Shown here one piece after another: positions 7,103 through 13,631 of a stretch of DNA of 13,971 nt. Made by a program: the position numbers and the translations under genes. Position 1 is the first letter of the stretch. Each line of letters starts with the position of its first letter. The DNA is from MGOM01 sp035693825 (GTDB lineage: Bacteria > Chloroflexota > Anaerolineae > Anaerolineales > E44-bin32), in NCBI GenBank assembly GCA_035693825.1, contig DASSGB010000094.1, forward strand, positions 1-13,971, read 5' to 3'. The notes beneath the pieces were generated by a model. The model saw only the letters and a program-made list of their open reading frames with translations, had not been told where the DNA came from and did no database searches.

Positions 7103-7702
7103 CTACGGCGTTGTGGTGGCCGCAGGCGACACCGTCGGCGCGGTCGATTGGGGTGTGGCGGTGAGTTCGGCGACAGGGACGGAGTCCAGCAATCCGAGCA
7201 CTTCATCCAGGCCGAACTTGCTCATCAAATACACCTGCGCGCCGCCCGGAATCCTGGCATACATCACCGCCCCGGTGGGATCCGTCCGTCCCACCTCGAC
7301 CATATGCTGGGCGCCGTCATCCAGCGTCACCGTGATCCTTTTCGCCGGCACGTCGAGACCGAAGGCAGCCCAGTCTCCGCCGGCCTCGACGACGCCTCGA
7401 GGTTGCGGCGAAGCCAGCCACGAGGCGGCGCGTTCCACCCGCCCCGCGTCCGCCGGCCCGACCGTCGGTTGGACAAGATGCCAGGCCTCCTCCGGATGTC
7501 GTTCCACTTCCACCAGCGTGCCCGAGCCTGTATCCTCCAGGCGTATCGAGCGGATGGAGGCCGAATCCACCGTCCACAAGGGCGCCGCCGCCGGTGTTGC
7601 CTCCGCCGACCCGGGCTGCTCTCCACGCGCCGACCACAGGACGATCGCCAGAATGGAGACGCCGAACAACGCCAGAAGGATCCAGGTCGTCTTGCGGATC
7701 AT
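7103..7702 (-). CDS. DUF4340-type protein, membrane-anchored, ABC-operon associated
   Basis: The product is 199 aa, starting at ATG 7700-7702, 12 nt after the GldG-like stop. An N-terminal hydrophobic segment (about 7-23) follows MIRKTTW and looks like an uncleaved signal anchor, placing the rest outside the membrane. The exported part has beta-rich stretches such as IRSIRLED, TLVEVERHPEEAWHLVQP and ITVTLDDGAQHMVEVGRTDP. These are the pattern of DUF4340 proteins, which are built from repeats scoring side-chain contacts to a bound partner. The tail from about 178 is Pro/Thr/Ala-rich (TPQSTAPTVSPAATTTP) and probably disordered. DUF4340 genes commonly follow gldG-like genes in ABC operons. The molecular role is not known. 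At 199 aa it is shorter than the 300-500 aa forms often seen, so it may hold a single repeat unit. Confidence 0.8.
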   Translation of the reverse strand: MIRKTTWILLALFGVSILAIVLWSARGEQPGSAEATPAAAPLWTVDSASIRSIRLEDTGSGTLVEVERHPEEAWHLVQPTVGPADAGRVERAASWLASPQPRGVVEAGGDWAAFGLDVPAKRITVTLDDGAQHMVEVGRTDPTGAVMYARIPGGAQVYLMSKFGLDEVLGLLDSVPVAELTATPQSTAPTVSPAATTTP

Positions 7703-7714
7703 GGCTCGCGCCTA

Positions 7715-9274
7715 TCATCCTCTTCGCCGGCGGCTGACCAAAGTCGATATTCCTCCGGCTACAACTGCGCCGGGAATGCCTACGACGGTCAGCAATCCGA
7801 TCAGCAGCGCCGTCTGGCGCGTCGGGGGAAGCACAAAGCGCTGGGTGGTCTCCTTGGGGGTCAGGCTGATCAACTCCTCCTGACCGGCCGCCCAATCGAT
7901 GCTGTTGATCAGCAGGTCGCCGTTGACGCCCTGGTAGAAGTCGTTGTTCGCGGCGAAGTCGACATCGCCGACGACCACCAGCCGCGACTGGTTCGAGAAA
8001 TCCTCCACGGCCGCGGCCAGCGTCAACGGTCCGAGCGTGTCTTCGCTTGCGTTCTCCTCAACCGAGCCCTGCTCCTCGAGCGCCTTGAAATTCGTTTCGC
8101 CCCACGAGTTGTCTCCCGTCTGCACCAGCGCTACCTGGCTCAGATTGGCGTTGTCCGCCTCGGCCACTTCGAGGCTGCGCGCCGTAGGGAAATACGTCGC
8201 TACTCGTTGCAGTCGATCCACGATCGGATGCGATCCGTAGTCCGCGGCGAACGGCACGGCCAGACCGTAGATGGAGCTGCGGTCGAGGGCGATATCGTCG
8301 TGCAGGCGCAGGCCATAGGCGCCGGCAAGCTCCTGGGCCAGGGGATCGTCGACTCCCTCGAGCCCCGTCCCGGGCGTCGGTTCCTCGAGGACCAGCAGCG
8401 ACCCGCCGGCGTCCACGTAGCTCCGCAGCGCGGCCACCTCCGCCTCTCTGAGCGGGACCGTCGGCCCGGCCACCACAACCACCAGCGCGTCCTCCGGGAT
8501 CGTCGAACTCCCAAGGAGAGAAAGCGGCGCCACCTCATAGTTCTTCGATTCGAGGACTTCCCGGGCGTAGCTGTAGCCCTCCGGTTCGGCGCTTTCGATG
8601 TCTCGCTCGCCATGGCCTGTCAGGAAATACACCTTGCGCGTGCCGGGATTCGCCAGGCGAACGATCGCCCCCGTCAGGTCCTGTTCCGTCGGGAAGGAAA
8701 TCACTTCCGATCCCGCGCCCATGACCACGACCACCGAGCCGTCCCGGGTCACCCCGTAGCGATCTGCGCTCAGCGGCTGACTGCGCGGGTCGATGAACTC
8801 ATACGAAACGTAGCCCCGGCCCGAGTCCATGTACTGCTGCAGGAGCGGCCGGATGTTGTCCCGCGAAGCTTCCACATCCGGCGAGTAGAAGCCGATGAGG
8901 CGCACGGGGGTGGTCAGGCTGGCCAGCGTTGCCCGCGTTTCCGGCGCCAGCGAGTACTGCGCATCCTCGGTCAGATCGGCCGAGGCCGGGATCCGATAGG
9001 CGGCGTAGTTGGCGATAACGAGAATGCCCAGCATCGAAAGACTGGCCACCATGGCGTTCGTCCCGTGCCGGCCTCTACGCCCGCGGAAGAAACCGGCGAG
9101 GGCCGCCCGGTCGATCACGGCGGCGGCCACCAGCCCGGCGGCCGCGAGGCCGAGGCCCAGGTAGACATACCGGTCCACCTCGAGGCGGTAGCTGTACCAC
9201 CCCGCGGCGCCGAGCAGGCCCAGAAGAGCCACACCCAGAGCGATGGCAACGGCGTGCTGGCGCTTGATCGTCAT
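7715..9274 (-). CDS. GldG-family ABC-type extracytoplasmic auxiliary protein
   Basis: The product is 519 aa. ATG 9272-9274 is chosen because AGGAGG (9280 to 9285 on the minus strand) sits 5 nt before it; a GTG at 9278-9280 overlaps that site and is rejected. The ATG overlaps the permease stop in an ATGA junction. Three N-terminal membrane helices (about 9-27, 36-54, 74-92) precede the large exported part. That part begins with DLTEDAQYSLAPETRATLAS (100-119), the standard opening of GldG proteins, then VRLIGFYSP. VYFLTGHGERDI (215-226) is the second family hallmark. A central segment (VVVVAGPTVPL, LRSYVDAGGSLLVLEEP) resembles the ABC-type uncharacterised transport domain with a GATase-like fold. 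A C-terminal helix (about 485-510) ends in RRRRG. In Bacteroidetes GldG partners GldA and GldF in gliding; elsewhere the substrate of these transporters is unknown. Confidence 0.88.
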   Translation of the reverse strand: MTIKRQHAVAIALGVALLGLLGAAGWYSYRLEVDRYVYLGLGLAAAGLVAAAVIDRAALAGFFRGRRGRHGTNAMVASLSMLGILVIANYAAYRIPASADLTEDAQYSLAPETRATLASLTTPVRLIGFYSPDVEASRDNIRPLLQQYMDSGRGYVSYEFIDPRSQPLSADRYGVTRDGSVVVVMGAGSEVISFPTEQDLTGAIVRLANPGTRKVYFLTGHGERDIESAEPEGYSYAREVLESKNYEVAPLSLLGSSTIPEDALVVVVAGPTVPLREAEVAALRSYVDAGGSLLVLEEPTPGTGLEGVDDPLAQELAGAYGLRLHDDIALDRSSIYGLAVPFAADYGSHPIVDRLQRVATYFPTARSLEVAEADNANLSQVALVQTGDNSWGETNFKALEEQGSVEENASEDTLGPLTLAAAVEDFSNQSRLVVVGDVDFAANNDFYQGVNGDLLINSIDWAAGQEELISLTPKETTQRFVLPPTRQTALLIGLLTVVGIPGAVVAGGISTLVSRRRRG

Positions 9275-10002
9275 CGCCACCTCCTCGACTCGAGGACCTG
9301 GCTGGCGAGGAAGAGCGACAGCACGGTGAGACTGAGGTAATAGACCACGTCTTTCAGGTCGATGACCCCGCGATAGAAGTTGTCGTAGTAGTGGGATACA
9401 AAGCTGAGGTAACGCGTGACCTCATTCGCTCCACCCACGCCGCTGGCGAAACCGCCGATGATCCACAGGAGAAGGATCACCGCCAGAGTGACGCCGGCGG
9501 CCGCCAACGAGCTGCGGAAGAAAGTCGAGACCAGGGTCCCGATGGCCAGGATGGCCGACACCATCAGAACCAGACCCAGGTAGGCCGCCACCAACGTTCC
9601 TTGATCGATCCCGGGATCGGTCATGCGGTGCAGGATGAGGGGGTACACCCAGGTCACCGCGGTCAGGGCGACCATGAACCCCAGCGCGCCGAGCCATTTC
9701 CCCACCACCAGCTCCCCATCGCGAACGGGAGCGGTCAGAAGCAGTTCGATCGTTCCCGAGCTCTGTTCCTCGGCCAGCAGCCGCATGGTCACGATGGGCG
9801 TGGTGAAGATCAGGATGGTGACCATGGGGCCCAGAACCAGCCTGCCGTCGGGACTGATCTGACCGCTCTGCATCCCGACGTAGATGTTGATGGCGAACAG
9901 CCCGCCCAGGATCAAGTACAACAAGAAGGCGAGAACGTAGGCCATCGGCGAGATGAAATAGTGGCGGAACTCGCGGCCGGCAATGATCCACACGTTGCGC
10001 AC
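9271..10002 (-). CDS. ABC-2 type permease, GldF-like
   Basis: The product is 243 aa, starting at GTG 10000-10002, 3 nt after the ATPase stop, with GGGAGG 7 nt upstream. Six hydrophobic segments are visible, as expected for the ABC-2 membrane domain. The N-terminal MRNVWIIAGREFRHYFISPM followed by AYVLAFLLYLILGGLFA is typical of GldF-like permeases: a cytoplasmic amphipathic start and a first helix after a Y/F-S-P motif. The cytoplasmic loop MRLLAEEQSSGTIELLLTAP (from about residue 73) is the strongly conserved E-x-x-x-G-T-x-E coupling signature of this family and would contact the ATPase. The protein should form a dimer in the cytoplasmic membrane with two copies of the ATPase. The stop overlaps the GldG-like start by 4 nt. 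The transported substrate cannot be told from the sequence. Confidence 0.92.
   Translation of the reverse strand: MRNVWIIAGREFRHYFISPMAYVLAFLLYLILGGLFAINIYVGMQSGQISPDGRLVLGPMVTILIFTTPIVTMRLLAEEQSSGTIELLLTAPVRDGELVVGKWLGALGFMVALTAVTWVYPLILHRMTDPGIDQGTLVAAYLGLVLMVSAILAIGTLVSTFFRSSLAAAGVTLAVILLLWIIGGFASGVGGANEVTRYLSFVSHYYDNFYRGVIDLKDVVYYLSLTVLSLFLASQVLESRRWR
9280..9285 (-). promoter_or_regulatory. Strong ribosome-binding site deciding the gldG-like start
   Basis: AGGAGG on the minus strand, 5 nt upstream of ATG 9274 and inside the 3' end of the permease gene. It assigns the start to the ATG rather than to the GTG at 9280, which is part of the site itself. Confidence 0.75.
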
Positions 10003-10005
10003 GCC

Positions 10006-10944
10006 TCAGCCTCCCGCCTCGGCGACGACGTCATCCGTGGTGAGCTGAAGGAAGACATCCTCCAGGCTGACTCCGATCGGCCGCAGCTCGAGCAAGTCGT
10101 GGCCGGCTTCGACAACGGCCCGGGCAACCCGCGCCCGGACGTCGACGCCGGGGGAACTGGCGATCTCGAGCTCACCGGTCGTCTGGCCGGGCGCCACGCG
10201 CACCACGCCCGACACGCCTTCGAGCTTTTGCCTCAACGCCGCGTCACCGTCGGCCACGCGCACCAGAATTCTCTCCGCGCCGGCCAGCTGGGATTGCAGG
10301 TTGGCAGGAGTGTCCTCGGCGACGATGACGCCTTTGTTGATGATGACGACCCGGTCGCAGACCTGCTGCGCTTCCGAAAGAATGTGAGTCGAGAGGAGAA
10401 TGGTGCGCTCTCGGCCCAGACCCTGAATCAGTTTGCGCACCTCGATGATCTGGGCCGGATCCAGACCGATGGTCGGCTCGTCCAGGATGAGCACGTCCGG
10501 GCGGTGGAGCAACGCCTGAGCCAGCCCCAGACGTTGGCGCAGGCCTTTGCTCAGATTCCCGATGTAGCTCTCCGACCGTTCGGTCAGATGGACCTCTTCC
10601 AGCACCTCGTCGATTCGGTCCTCGAGTGCCGGCACCCGCCGCAGCGAGCCCATGAAGGTCAGGTATTCGAAGACGGAAAGCTCCGGGTAGAGGGGAACCG
10701 TCTCGGGGAGATAGCCGACGCGCCGTCGGACTTCGATCGAATCCTCGACGACATCGAATCCGGCAACAGTGGCATGCCCCTCGGACGGCGGCATGTAGCC
10801 GGTGAGGATGCGCATCGTGGTCGTCTTGCCGGCGCCGTTGGGGCCCAGGAAGCCGAGAATCTCCCCGTGGCGGGCCTCGAACGTGATGGACCGAATGGCC
10901 GGGTGCTCCCCGTAGTACTTGGTCAGCGCGTGTGCTTGGATCAT
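10006..10944 (-). CDS. ABC transporter ATPase, GldA-like
   Basis: The product is 312 aa, starting at ATG 10942-10944, first gene of the four-gene ABC operon. Walker A is GPNGAGKT (34-41). The Q-loop position reads GYLPE (77-81), with Glu where many ABC proteins have Gln, a usual trait of GldA/CcmA-like exporters. The signature is LSKGLRQRLG (131-140), a variant of LSGGQ. Walker B is VLILDEP (151-157), followed by the D-loop IGLDP, and the switch His is H187 (LLSTH). All catalytic residues are present. A C-terminal extension of about 90 residues after the nucleotide-binding domain ends in SLEDVFLQLTTDD, the conserved end of ABC-2 exporter ATPases. It powers the permease encoded 3 nt downstream. 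A sigma70-type promoter lies about 110 nt upstream, giving a long structured leader. Confidence 0.95.
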   Translation of the reverse strand: MIQAHALTKYYGEHPAIRSITFEARHGEILGFLGPNGAGKTTTMRILTGYMPPSEGHATVAGFDVVEDSIEVRRRVGYLPETVPLYPELSVFEYLTFMGSLRRVPALEDRIDEVLEEVHLTERSESYIGNLSKGLRQRLGLAQALLHRPDVLILDEPTIGLDPAQIIEVRKLIQGLGRERTILLSTHILSEAQQVCDRVVIINKGVIVAEDTPANLQSQLAGAERILVRVADGDAALRQKLEGVSGVVRVAPGQTTGELEIASSPGVDVRARVARAVVEAGHDLLELRPIGVSLEDVFLQLTTDDVVAEAGG

Positions 10945-10989
10945 GGCGATCGTCCTGGCCGTAGCCGTGAGGCTGGCCCAGGCGAGAGA

Positions 10990-11017
10990 AGAGCACCCCC
11001 TCGCCGGTCGGTGCTCT
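10990..11017 (-). other. Hairpin in the ABC-operon leader
   Basis: AGAGCACC (10990-10997) and GGTGCTCT (11010-11017) form a perfect 8-bp stem with a 12-nt loop. It lies between the predicted transcription start (about 11049) and the ATPase start at 10944, so it would be in the 5' untranslated RNA. On the minus strand it is followed by a pyrimidine run with scattered T (TCTCTCG), too weak to call a terminator. It could be an attenuator or a stabilising structure, or may be incidental in GC-rich DNA. Confidence 0.4.
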
Positions 11018-11023
11018 CCAGGT

Positions 11024-11045
11024 GGGCTTGCCTAGTCGGGCTTGC
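11024..11045. repeat. Two 8-bp direct repeats just downstream of the ABC-operon start point
   Basis: GGGCTTGC occurs at 11024-11031 and again at 11038-11045, 14 bp apart. Both copies lie within about 25 bp after the predicted minus-strand transcription start. That position would suit a repressor-binding site, but two copies of eight bases could arise by chance. Confidence 0.35.
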
Positions 11046-11055
11046 TCCGCAGTTC

Positions 11056-11084
11056 ACTATAGGAAGGTTGGCAGGGCAAGTCAA
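11056..11084 (-). promoter_or_regulatory. Sigma70-type promoter of the ABC operon
   Basis: On the minus strand TTGACT (11084 to 11079) and TATAGT (11061 to 11056) each match consensus at five of six positions, with a 17-bp spacer. Initiation would be near 11049, leaving a leader of about 105 nt before the ATPase ATG. Confidence 0.75.
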
Positions 11085-11123
11085 TAGCCTCTAACCGAAT
11101 GCTCATTTTCAGCTTTGCCGTGC

Positions 11124-11152
11124 TTGACAGGCCCTGTGCCGGCCGGTACAAT
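11124..11152 (+). promoter_or_regulatory. Sigma70-type promoter of hppA
   Basis: A perfect TTGACA (11124-11129), a 17-bp spacer and TACAAT (11147-11152, five of six) give a near-consensus promoter. Predicted initiation is near 11159, with a leader of about 44 nt. It faces away from the ABC-operon promoter; the two -35 boxes are 39 bp apart. Confidence 0.82.
11135..11150. promoter_or_regulatory. Near-perfect 16-bp palindrome in the hppA promoter spacer (candidate operator)
   Basis: TGTGCCGG followed directly by CCGGTACA: the half-sites are reverse complements except at one position (TGT[G/A]CCGG). It fills the second half of the spacer and covers four bases of the -10 box. A dimeric regulator bound here would block or reshape the promoter. 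No regulator is identified, and CCGG cores are common in high-GC DNA. Confidence 0.4.
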
Positions 11153-11183
11153 GTTTTCTTCCCGGAACGACCGGCTCGGCCAC

Positions 11184-11190
11184 AGGAGGA
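11184..11190 (+). promoter_or_regulatory. Ribosome-binding site of hppA
   Basis: AGGAGGA lies upstream of the ATG at 11203, with 12 nt between it and the start. The match to anti-SD is strong, but the spacing is longer than the usual 5-9 nt. It supports the ATG at 11203 over the next in-frame ATG at 11212. Confidence 0.6.
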
Positions 11191-11202
11191 GATCATCCCA
11201 CC

Positions 11203-13533
11203 ATGTACGCGATGGAAGGCCTCACCGCGTTCGAGACGCTTGGCATTTACTCGGTCCTGACGATCGCCATCCTCGGCCTGCTTTATGCGGCGTTCTTGCG
11301 CATGCAGATCCTGCGCGAAGACAAGGGATCCGCCAAGATGCAGGAGGTGTGGACTGCCATCCGCGTCGGCGCCGACAGCTATCTCCGCCGCCAGCTCCGC
11401 AGCATTCTTCCGCTCATCGTCATCCTGACGGTGGCCTTGTTCCTGTCGGTGTACATCGTCACCCCTTCGCCCGAAGCCATGGAGCGCTTCGCGGGCATGC
11501 CGGAGGATCAGGTGCGGGTGCTGGTGGGCGTGGCCCGCGCGGCGGCCTTCGTCATGGGAGCCGTCTTCAGCCTGATGGTCGGTCAGCTGGGAATGCGCAT
11601 GGCCGTCCAGGGCAACGTGCGCGTGGCCTCGGCCGCGCGGCGCTCCTTCGGCGACGCGCTGCGTATCGCCTACCGGGCCGGCACGATCACCGGCATGCTC
11701 ACCGACGGCCTGGGTCTGCTCGGCGGCACGGTGATCTTCATTCTCATGGGCAAGGCGGCGCCCGATGCCCTGCTCGGATTCGGATTCGGCGGCACGCTGC
11801 TGGCCCTCTTCATGCGCGTGGGCGGCGGAATCTTCACCAAAGCCGCGGACGTCGGGGCCGATCTGGTGGGCAAAGTCGAGGCCGGCATTCCCGAGGACGA
11901 CCCGCGCAACCCGGCCGTGGTGGCCGACCTCGTCGGGGACAACGTCGGAGACTGCGCCGGCATGGCTGCCGATATCTTCGAGTCCTACGAAGTCACCATC
12001 GTGTCGGGCTTGATCCTCGGGCTGGCCCTGACGGCGATCACCGGTCACCTGGAGTGGATCATCTACCCGCTGCTGGTCCGGGGAATCGGGGTCCTGTCTT
12101 CGATCATCGGGACCTATCTGGTGCGCGGCGGCCCGGGCAAATCCGGCGACGCGATGCGGGCGATCTTCACCGGCTTTCTGTCATCGGCGGCGATTTCGGT
12201 CGTTCTCTTCGGCGCGGTGGGCTTCTATTACATGCGCGACGTGCCGGGCGGTTGGTGGCGTCCGTTCCTGGCGACCAGCGTGGGCGTGCTGCTGGCGATC
12301 CTGATCGACCGCATCACGGAGTACTTCACCGGAACCCACGGTGCGCCGGTGAAGGGAATCAAGAAGGCGGCGGACACGGGTCCGGCGACCCTGATCCTGG
12401 CGGGCACGTCGGTTGGGTTCGAGTCCTCGGTGTGGGGCGTGATCACCATCGCCGCCACGATCTTCGCCTCCATCCTCATCTTCGGCGGGGTCGACCCGGC
12501 CCACAACGTCGCCTACATCCTGTACGGCGTGGCCATGACCGGTATCGGCATGCTGACGCTGACGGGCAACAACGTCGCCATGGACTCCTACGGCCCCATC
12601 TCCGACAACGCCAACGGCATCGGCGAGATGTCCTGGCACGGCATGGACGACCCCGAGACGAACGCCGCCCGCCAGATCATGGCCGATCTGGACGCGGTGG
12701 GCAACACGACCAAGGCCATCACCAAGGGCGTGGCCATCGGCTCGGCCGTCATCGCCGCCGTCTCGCTTTTTGGAGGGTTCCTGGTCGACGTGAGCCGGGC
12801 GCAGGCCAGCGCCGGCATCCCGGTGGCCGAACAGATACAGTCCATCGGGATCCGCATCGACCTGCCGCAGGTGTTCGTGGGCATGCTCATCGGCGGCGCC
12901 CTTCCCTGGCTGTTCTCTTCCTTCGCCATTCAGGCCGTGGCGCGCGCGGCCGGCCTGATCGTCATCGAAGTCCGGCGTCAGTTCCGGCTCGGCGTCCTCG
13001 AGGGGCGAGTTCCACCCAACTATCAACATGCGGTGGACATCTCCACCGGCGCGGCCCAGAAGGAGCTCGTTCCGTTGGCCCTGTTGGGCGTGCTGACGCC
13101 GATCCTCGTCGGGCTGCTCTTGAAGGTCGAGGCGTTGGGCGGGTTCCTGGCGGGCATCATCCTTTCCGGGCAGCTGCTGGCGGTCTACCTGAACAACGCC
13201 GGAGGCGCCTGGGACAACGCCAAGAAGCTCATCGAGGATGAGCCTCGCGATGCCGCGCGGGACACGGGCAAGGGCTCGGAGCGGCACAAGGCGGCGATCG
13301 TCGGGGACACGGTCGGGGATCCTATGAAGGACACGGCCGGGCCGGCGCTGAACCCGATGATCAAAGTCGTCAATCTGGTTTCCGTCATCATTTCGCCCGT
13401 GATCGTGGCGTACCGAGTTCTGGGCCTGACGGGCTGGATTGCCGTGGTCGCCATCGCGGGGATCCTGGTCTGGGCCATTCTTCAGAGCAAGCGGTCCGCC
13501 CCAGAGGTGATCACCTCCGCGACCACTCCCTGA
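11203..13533 (+). CDS. hppA: Membrane-bound H+-translocating pyrophosphatase, K+-independent type
   Basis: The product is 776 aa, in the family's normal size range, with about 16 membrane segments. It hydrolyses pyrophosphate at the cytoplasmic face and moves H+ across the membrane. Active-site motifs are present: DVGADLVGKVE (216-226), EDDPRNP (231-237), GDNVGD (245-250), WDNAKK (670-675) and GDTVGDPMKDTAGP (701-714). These hold the Asp and Lys residues that bind Mg-PPi. The K+-dependence determinant reads GNTTKAITKG (500-509), with Lys at 504 and Thr at 507. In this family Lys plus Thr marks K+-independent enzymes, whereas Ala plus Gly marks K+-dependent ones, so an H+ rather than Na+ pump is expected. 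The N-terminus (LYAAFLRMQIL, GADSYLRRQ) is also typical. It is monocistronic at its 5' end, with its own near-consensus promoter. No clear intrinsic terminator directly follows the stop. Confidence 0.97.
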   Translation: MYAMEGLTAFETLGIYSVLTIAILGLLYAAFLRMQILREDKGSAKMQEVWTAIRVGADSYLRRQLRSILPLIVILTVALFLSVYIVTPSPEAMERFAGMPEDQVRVLVGVARAAAFVMGAVFSLMVGQLGMRMAVQGNVRVASAARRSFGDALRIAYRAGTITGMLTDGLGLLGGTVIFILMGKAAPDALLGFGFGGTLLALFMRVGGGIFTKAADVGADLVGKVEAGIPEDDPRNPAVVADLVGDNVGDCAGMAADIFESYEVTIVSGLILGLALTAITGHLEWIIYPLLVRGIGVLSSIIGTYLVRGGPGKSGDAMRAIFTGFLSSAAISVVLFGAVGFYYMRDVPGGWWRPFLATSVGVLLAILIDRITEYFTGTHGAPVKGIKKAADTGPATLILAGTSVGFESSVWGVITIAATIFASILIFGGVDPAHNVAYILYGVAMTGIGMLTLTGNNVAMDSYGPISDNANGIGEMSWHGMDDPETNAARQIMADLDAVGNTTKAITKGVAIGSAVIAAVSLFGGFLVDVSRAQASAGIPVAEQIQSIGIRIDLPQVFVGMLIGGALPWLFSSFAIQAVARAAGLIVIEVRRQFRLGVLEGRVPPNYQHAVDISTGAAQKELVPLALLGVLTPILVGLLLKVEALGGFLAGIILSGQLLAVYLNNAGGAWDNAKKLIEDEPRDAARDTGKGSERHKAAIVGDTVGDPMKDTAGPALNPMIKVVNLVSVIISPVIVAYRVLGLTGWIAVVAIAGILVWAILQSKRSAPEVITSATTP

Positions 13534-13592
13534 CGGCGGGGTGCGCCGCGCCGGGCTCTGGGCCCACGCGCTGTCCCTTAGAACATGGCGGG

Positions 13593-13600
13593 TATAGAAT
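13593..13600 (+). promoter_or_regulatory. Possible -10 element for the terminal membrane-protein gene
   Basis: TATAGAAT contains two overlapping -10-like hexamers, TATAGA and TAGAAT. The best -35 at a suitable distance is CTGTCC (13571-13576), which matches only three positions. If used, transcription begins near 13605, at the foot of the hairpin that follows. The rest of the 98-bp gap after hppA shows no other clear signal. Confidence 0.4.
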
Positions 13601-13601
13601 G

Positions 13602-13625
13602 CCCCGACCCCTTTCCGGGTCGGGG
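13602..13625 (+). other. Perfect 9-bp hairpin before or within the start of the terminal gene
   Basis: CCCCGACCC (13602-13610) and GGGTCGGGG (13617-13625) pair perfectly around CTTTCC. TTCCTT and then ATG 13632 follow. The 3' arm ends in GGGG, the only SD-like sequence 6 nt before that ATG, so the fold would hide it. It might instead be an hppA terminator, but the downstream bases are only partly T. If translation begins at the in-frame ATG 13599, the hairpin is coding. Confidence 0.5.
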
Positions 13626-13631
13626 TTCCTT

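Noticed and set aside
5753..9340. A 1195-codon open frame on the plus strand, antisense to rpoD, the DUF4340 gene and most of the gldG-like gene.
   Set aside because: It runs opposite three recognisable proteins, its translation is rich in Arg, His and Gln with no domain, membrane segment or ribosome-binding site, and long antisense frames are expected in high-GC DNA.
9391..11094. A 567-codon plus-strand frame antisense to the permease and ATPase genes.
   Set aside because: The opposite strand encodes complete ABC proteins with all motifs; this frame also spans the ABC promoter region and lacks any start signal.
11115..13241. A 708-codon plus-strand frame overlapping hppA in another phase.
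   Set aside because: Out-of-frame reading of hppA, dominated by Arg, Gly and His.
11203..13533. Possibility that the pyrophosphatase pumps Na+ or requires K+.
   Set aside because: The diagnostic segment has Lys504 and Thr507, the K+-independent pattern; known Na+-pumping members are K+-dependent.
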